Shown here piece after piece: positions 5,023-6,252 of a stretch of 6,252 nt of DNA. A program made the position numbers and the translations under genes. The stretch is from Armatimonadota bacterium (GTDB lineage: Bacteria; Sysuimicrobiota; Sysuimicrobiia; Sysuimicrobiales; VGFF01), in NCBI GenBank assembly GCA_016868955.1, contig VGFF01000117.1:1-6252 (forward strand), read 5' to 3'. Positions within the stretch are counted from its first letter, which is position 1, and each line of letters begins with the position of its first letter. Below the pieces are notes generated by a model. That model saw nothing but the letters and a program-made list of their open reading frames with translations. It did no database searches and was not told the DNA's origin.

Positions 5023-6252
5023 GTGAGCCAGGTTTGGGACTACATCATCGTCGGCGGCGGCTCGGCGGGCTGCGTGCTTGCGAATCGACTCTCCGCCTGC
5101 AGCACGAACAAGGTTCTGCTGGTCGAGGCCGGGACAGACTTTTCGCCGGGCCGCGAGCCGGAAGAGATCAAGGACGTCTATCCCTATCGCGCCGCATTCA
5201 ACAGGGACTTCCAGTGGCCGGACCTGAAGGTCCGCTTCCTGCCCGTTCCCCACAATCGGCCGGATGCGTCGCCGCTCCGGCCTTACGGGCAGGCGCGGAT
5301 CGTCGGGGGCGGGTCGAGCATCAACGGCGAACTGGCCAACCGCGGCACCCCGGACGACTACGACGAGTGGGCGGCGCTGGGTGCGGCCGGTTGGGGATGG
5401 GATGACGTCCTCCCCTATTTCCGCAAGCTGGAAACCGATCTCGACTTCCGGGGACCTTTGCACGGGGATTCCGGCCCGATCCAAATCAGCCGCGTCCTGC
5501 AGCCCGAATGGCCGGGCTTCACGCGCGCCGCGGCCGATGCGTTCGCCGGCGAAGGATACGCCGACATCGGCGACCAGAACGGCGTGTTCTCCAACGGCTG
5601 GTTCGCGATGTCGCTGTCGACCGACAGGCGGCAGCGCATCTCGGCGGCAATGGGCTATCTCGACCCTGCCGTGCGGGCCCGCAGGAACCTGATGATACGA
5701 TCGAACACCAAAGTCACGGGGCTCGTCGTCGAGCGGGGTGCCGCGACCGGCATTTCGCTCGACGACGGAACCCGGATCGACGGGCGTGAGATCGTCGTCG
5801 CCGCGGGCGCGCTGCAATCGCCGGCGATGCTGATGCGGGCCGGGATCGGTGACGCCGCGGAACTCCGGCAACTCGGGATCGCCGTCGTCGCCGACCGTCC
5901 CGGCGTCGGGCAGAACCTCCAGGAGCATCCGTCGATCGCGATGTCGGCGTGGATCAAGCCGCATGCCCGGATGGGCGCGACGCCCCGACGCCACGTGCAG
6001 ATGGCCTTGCGTTACTCTTCGGCCCTGCCAGAGATGCCGCCAAACGACATGTTCACCGTCGTGGTCGCGAAATCTGCTTGGCATCCGCTGGGAGTCCGGA
6101 TCGGAACGCTGTTCTCGTGGATCAACAAGCCCTACTCCAGCGGCAGGGTCCGGCTCGTTTCCTCCGCACCGACGGACTACCCGGACGTCGCGTTCGAGCT
6201 TCTCTCCGACCGGCGCGACTTCGTGCGGATGCGCGACTGCGTGCGGCGGATG
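5023..6252 (+). CDS. FAD-dependent GMC-family oxidoreductase (choline dehydrogenase-like), cut at its C-terminus
   Basis: Flavoprotein alcohol dehydrogenase or oxidase, 410 residues visible of the 530-560 usual, running in frame to the window edge. The Rossmann motif is at residues 7-23 (YIIVGGGSAG), with E35 (VLLVEAG) for the adenosine ribose. GMC signature 1 is at 91-101 (ARIVGGGSSIN). Signature 2 is at 262-276 (GALQSPAMLMRAGIG) with Ala where Ser is usual. A second FAD contact, GVGQNLQEHP, is at 294-303. The catalytic His and its His/Asn partner lie in the missing part. There is no signal peptide, so the protein is probably cytoplasmic or membrane-associated. The start is GTG at 5023, 5 bases after the preceding stop; the Rossmann strand begins six residues later, as in choline dehydrogenase. 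The ATG at 5018 reads Met-Pro-stop. No clear ribosome site is seen, so coupling to the upstream gene is likely. The substrate is probably an alcohol or polyol, not determinable here. Confidence 0.93.
   Translation, partial: MSQVWDYIIVGGGSAGCVLANRLSACSTNKVLLVEAGTDFSPGREPEEIKDVYPYRAAFNRDFQWPDLKVRFLPVPHNRPDASPLRPYGQARIVGGGSSINGELANRGTPDDYDEWAALGAAGWGWDDVLPYFRKLETDLDFRGPLHGDSGPIQISRVLQPEWPGFTRAAADAFAGEGYADIGDQNGVFSNGWFAMSLSTDRRQRISAAMGYLDPAVRARRNLMIRSNTKVTGLVVERGAATGISLDDGTRIDGREIVVAAGALQSPAMLMRAGIGDAAELRQLGIAVVADRPGVGQNLQEHPSIAMSAWIKPHARMGATPRRHVQMALRYSSALPEMPPNDMFTVVVAKSAWHPLGVRIGTLFSWINKPYSSGRVRLVSSAPTDYPDVAFELLSDRRDFVRMRDCVRRM

Noticed and set aside
4972..6084. 370-codon minus-strand open frame under the GMC gene
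   Set aside because: No domain is recognisable, and the plus strand encodes a clear FAD-binding protein throughout.

Overview
The window is high-GC bacterial DNA with tightly packed genes and strong G/C preference at third codon positions. The twin-arginine signal on the binding protein, the FCD-type GntR regulator and the gene types suggest a proteobacterium, most likely alphaproteobacterial (Rhizobiales or Rhodospirillales style), with Burkholderiales possible. This placement is inference. The window looks like an accessory carbohydrate or sugar-acid uptake and catabolism locus. I found no tRNA or rRNA, insertion sequence, CRISPR array, phage gene or defence gene.

Two transcription units diverge from a 68-bp control region at 3756-3823. 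The leftward unit (minus strand) runs gntR-type regulator (3755-3045), then periplasmic binding protein (3003-1699), inner permease MalF-type (1702-788) and inner permease MalG-type (783 to the left edge, cut). The genes are 41 bp apart, overlapping, and 4 bp apart, so this is one operon encoding a CUT1-type ABC importer. No ATPase lies in the window; it is expected beyond the left edge or elsewhere. The rightward unit (plus strand) runs an enolase-superfamily (mandelate racemase subgroup) enzyme (3824-5017), then 5 bp later a FAD-dependent GMC oxidoreductase (5023 to the right edge, cut).

Inferred joint role: the importer brings in a sugar, polyol or sugar acid, the GMC enzyme oxidises an alcohol group, and the enolase-superfamily enzyme dehydrates or isomerises an acid. 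The GntR/FCD protein senses a carboxylate intermediate and represses both units through the TGTCAGACA operator-like site between them. The substrate cannot be named from sequence alone.

Points most worth checking are: two candidate promoters on opposite strands that share one -10 region, with the operator beside it; a perfect 11-bp stem-loop at the binding-protein/permease junction; and a His at the position of one catalytic Lys in an otherwise complete mandelate-racemase active site. Two gene starts are GTG or lack a standard leader, and the MalG-type permease and GMC enzyme are easy to miss because they start with GTG and run off the window edges. I did not find a clearly novel kind of system; the novelty, if any, lies in the enzyme specificity and the compact regulation.
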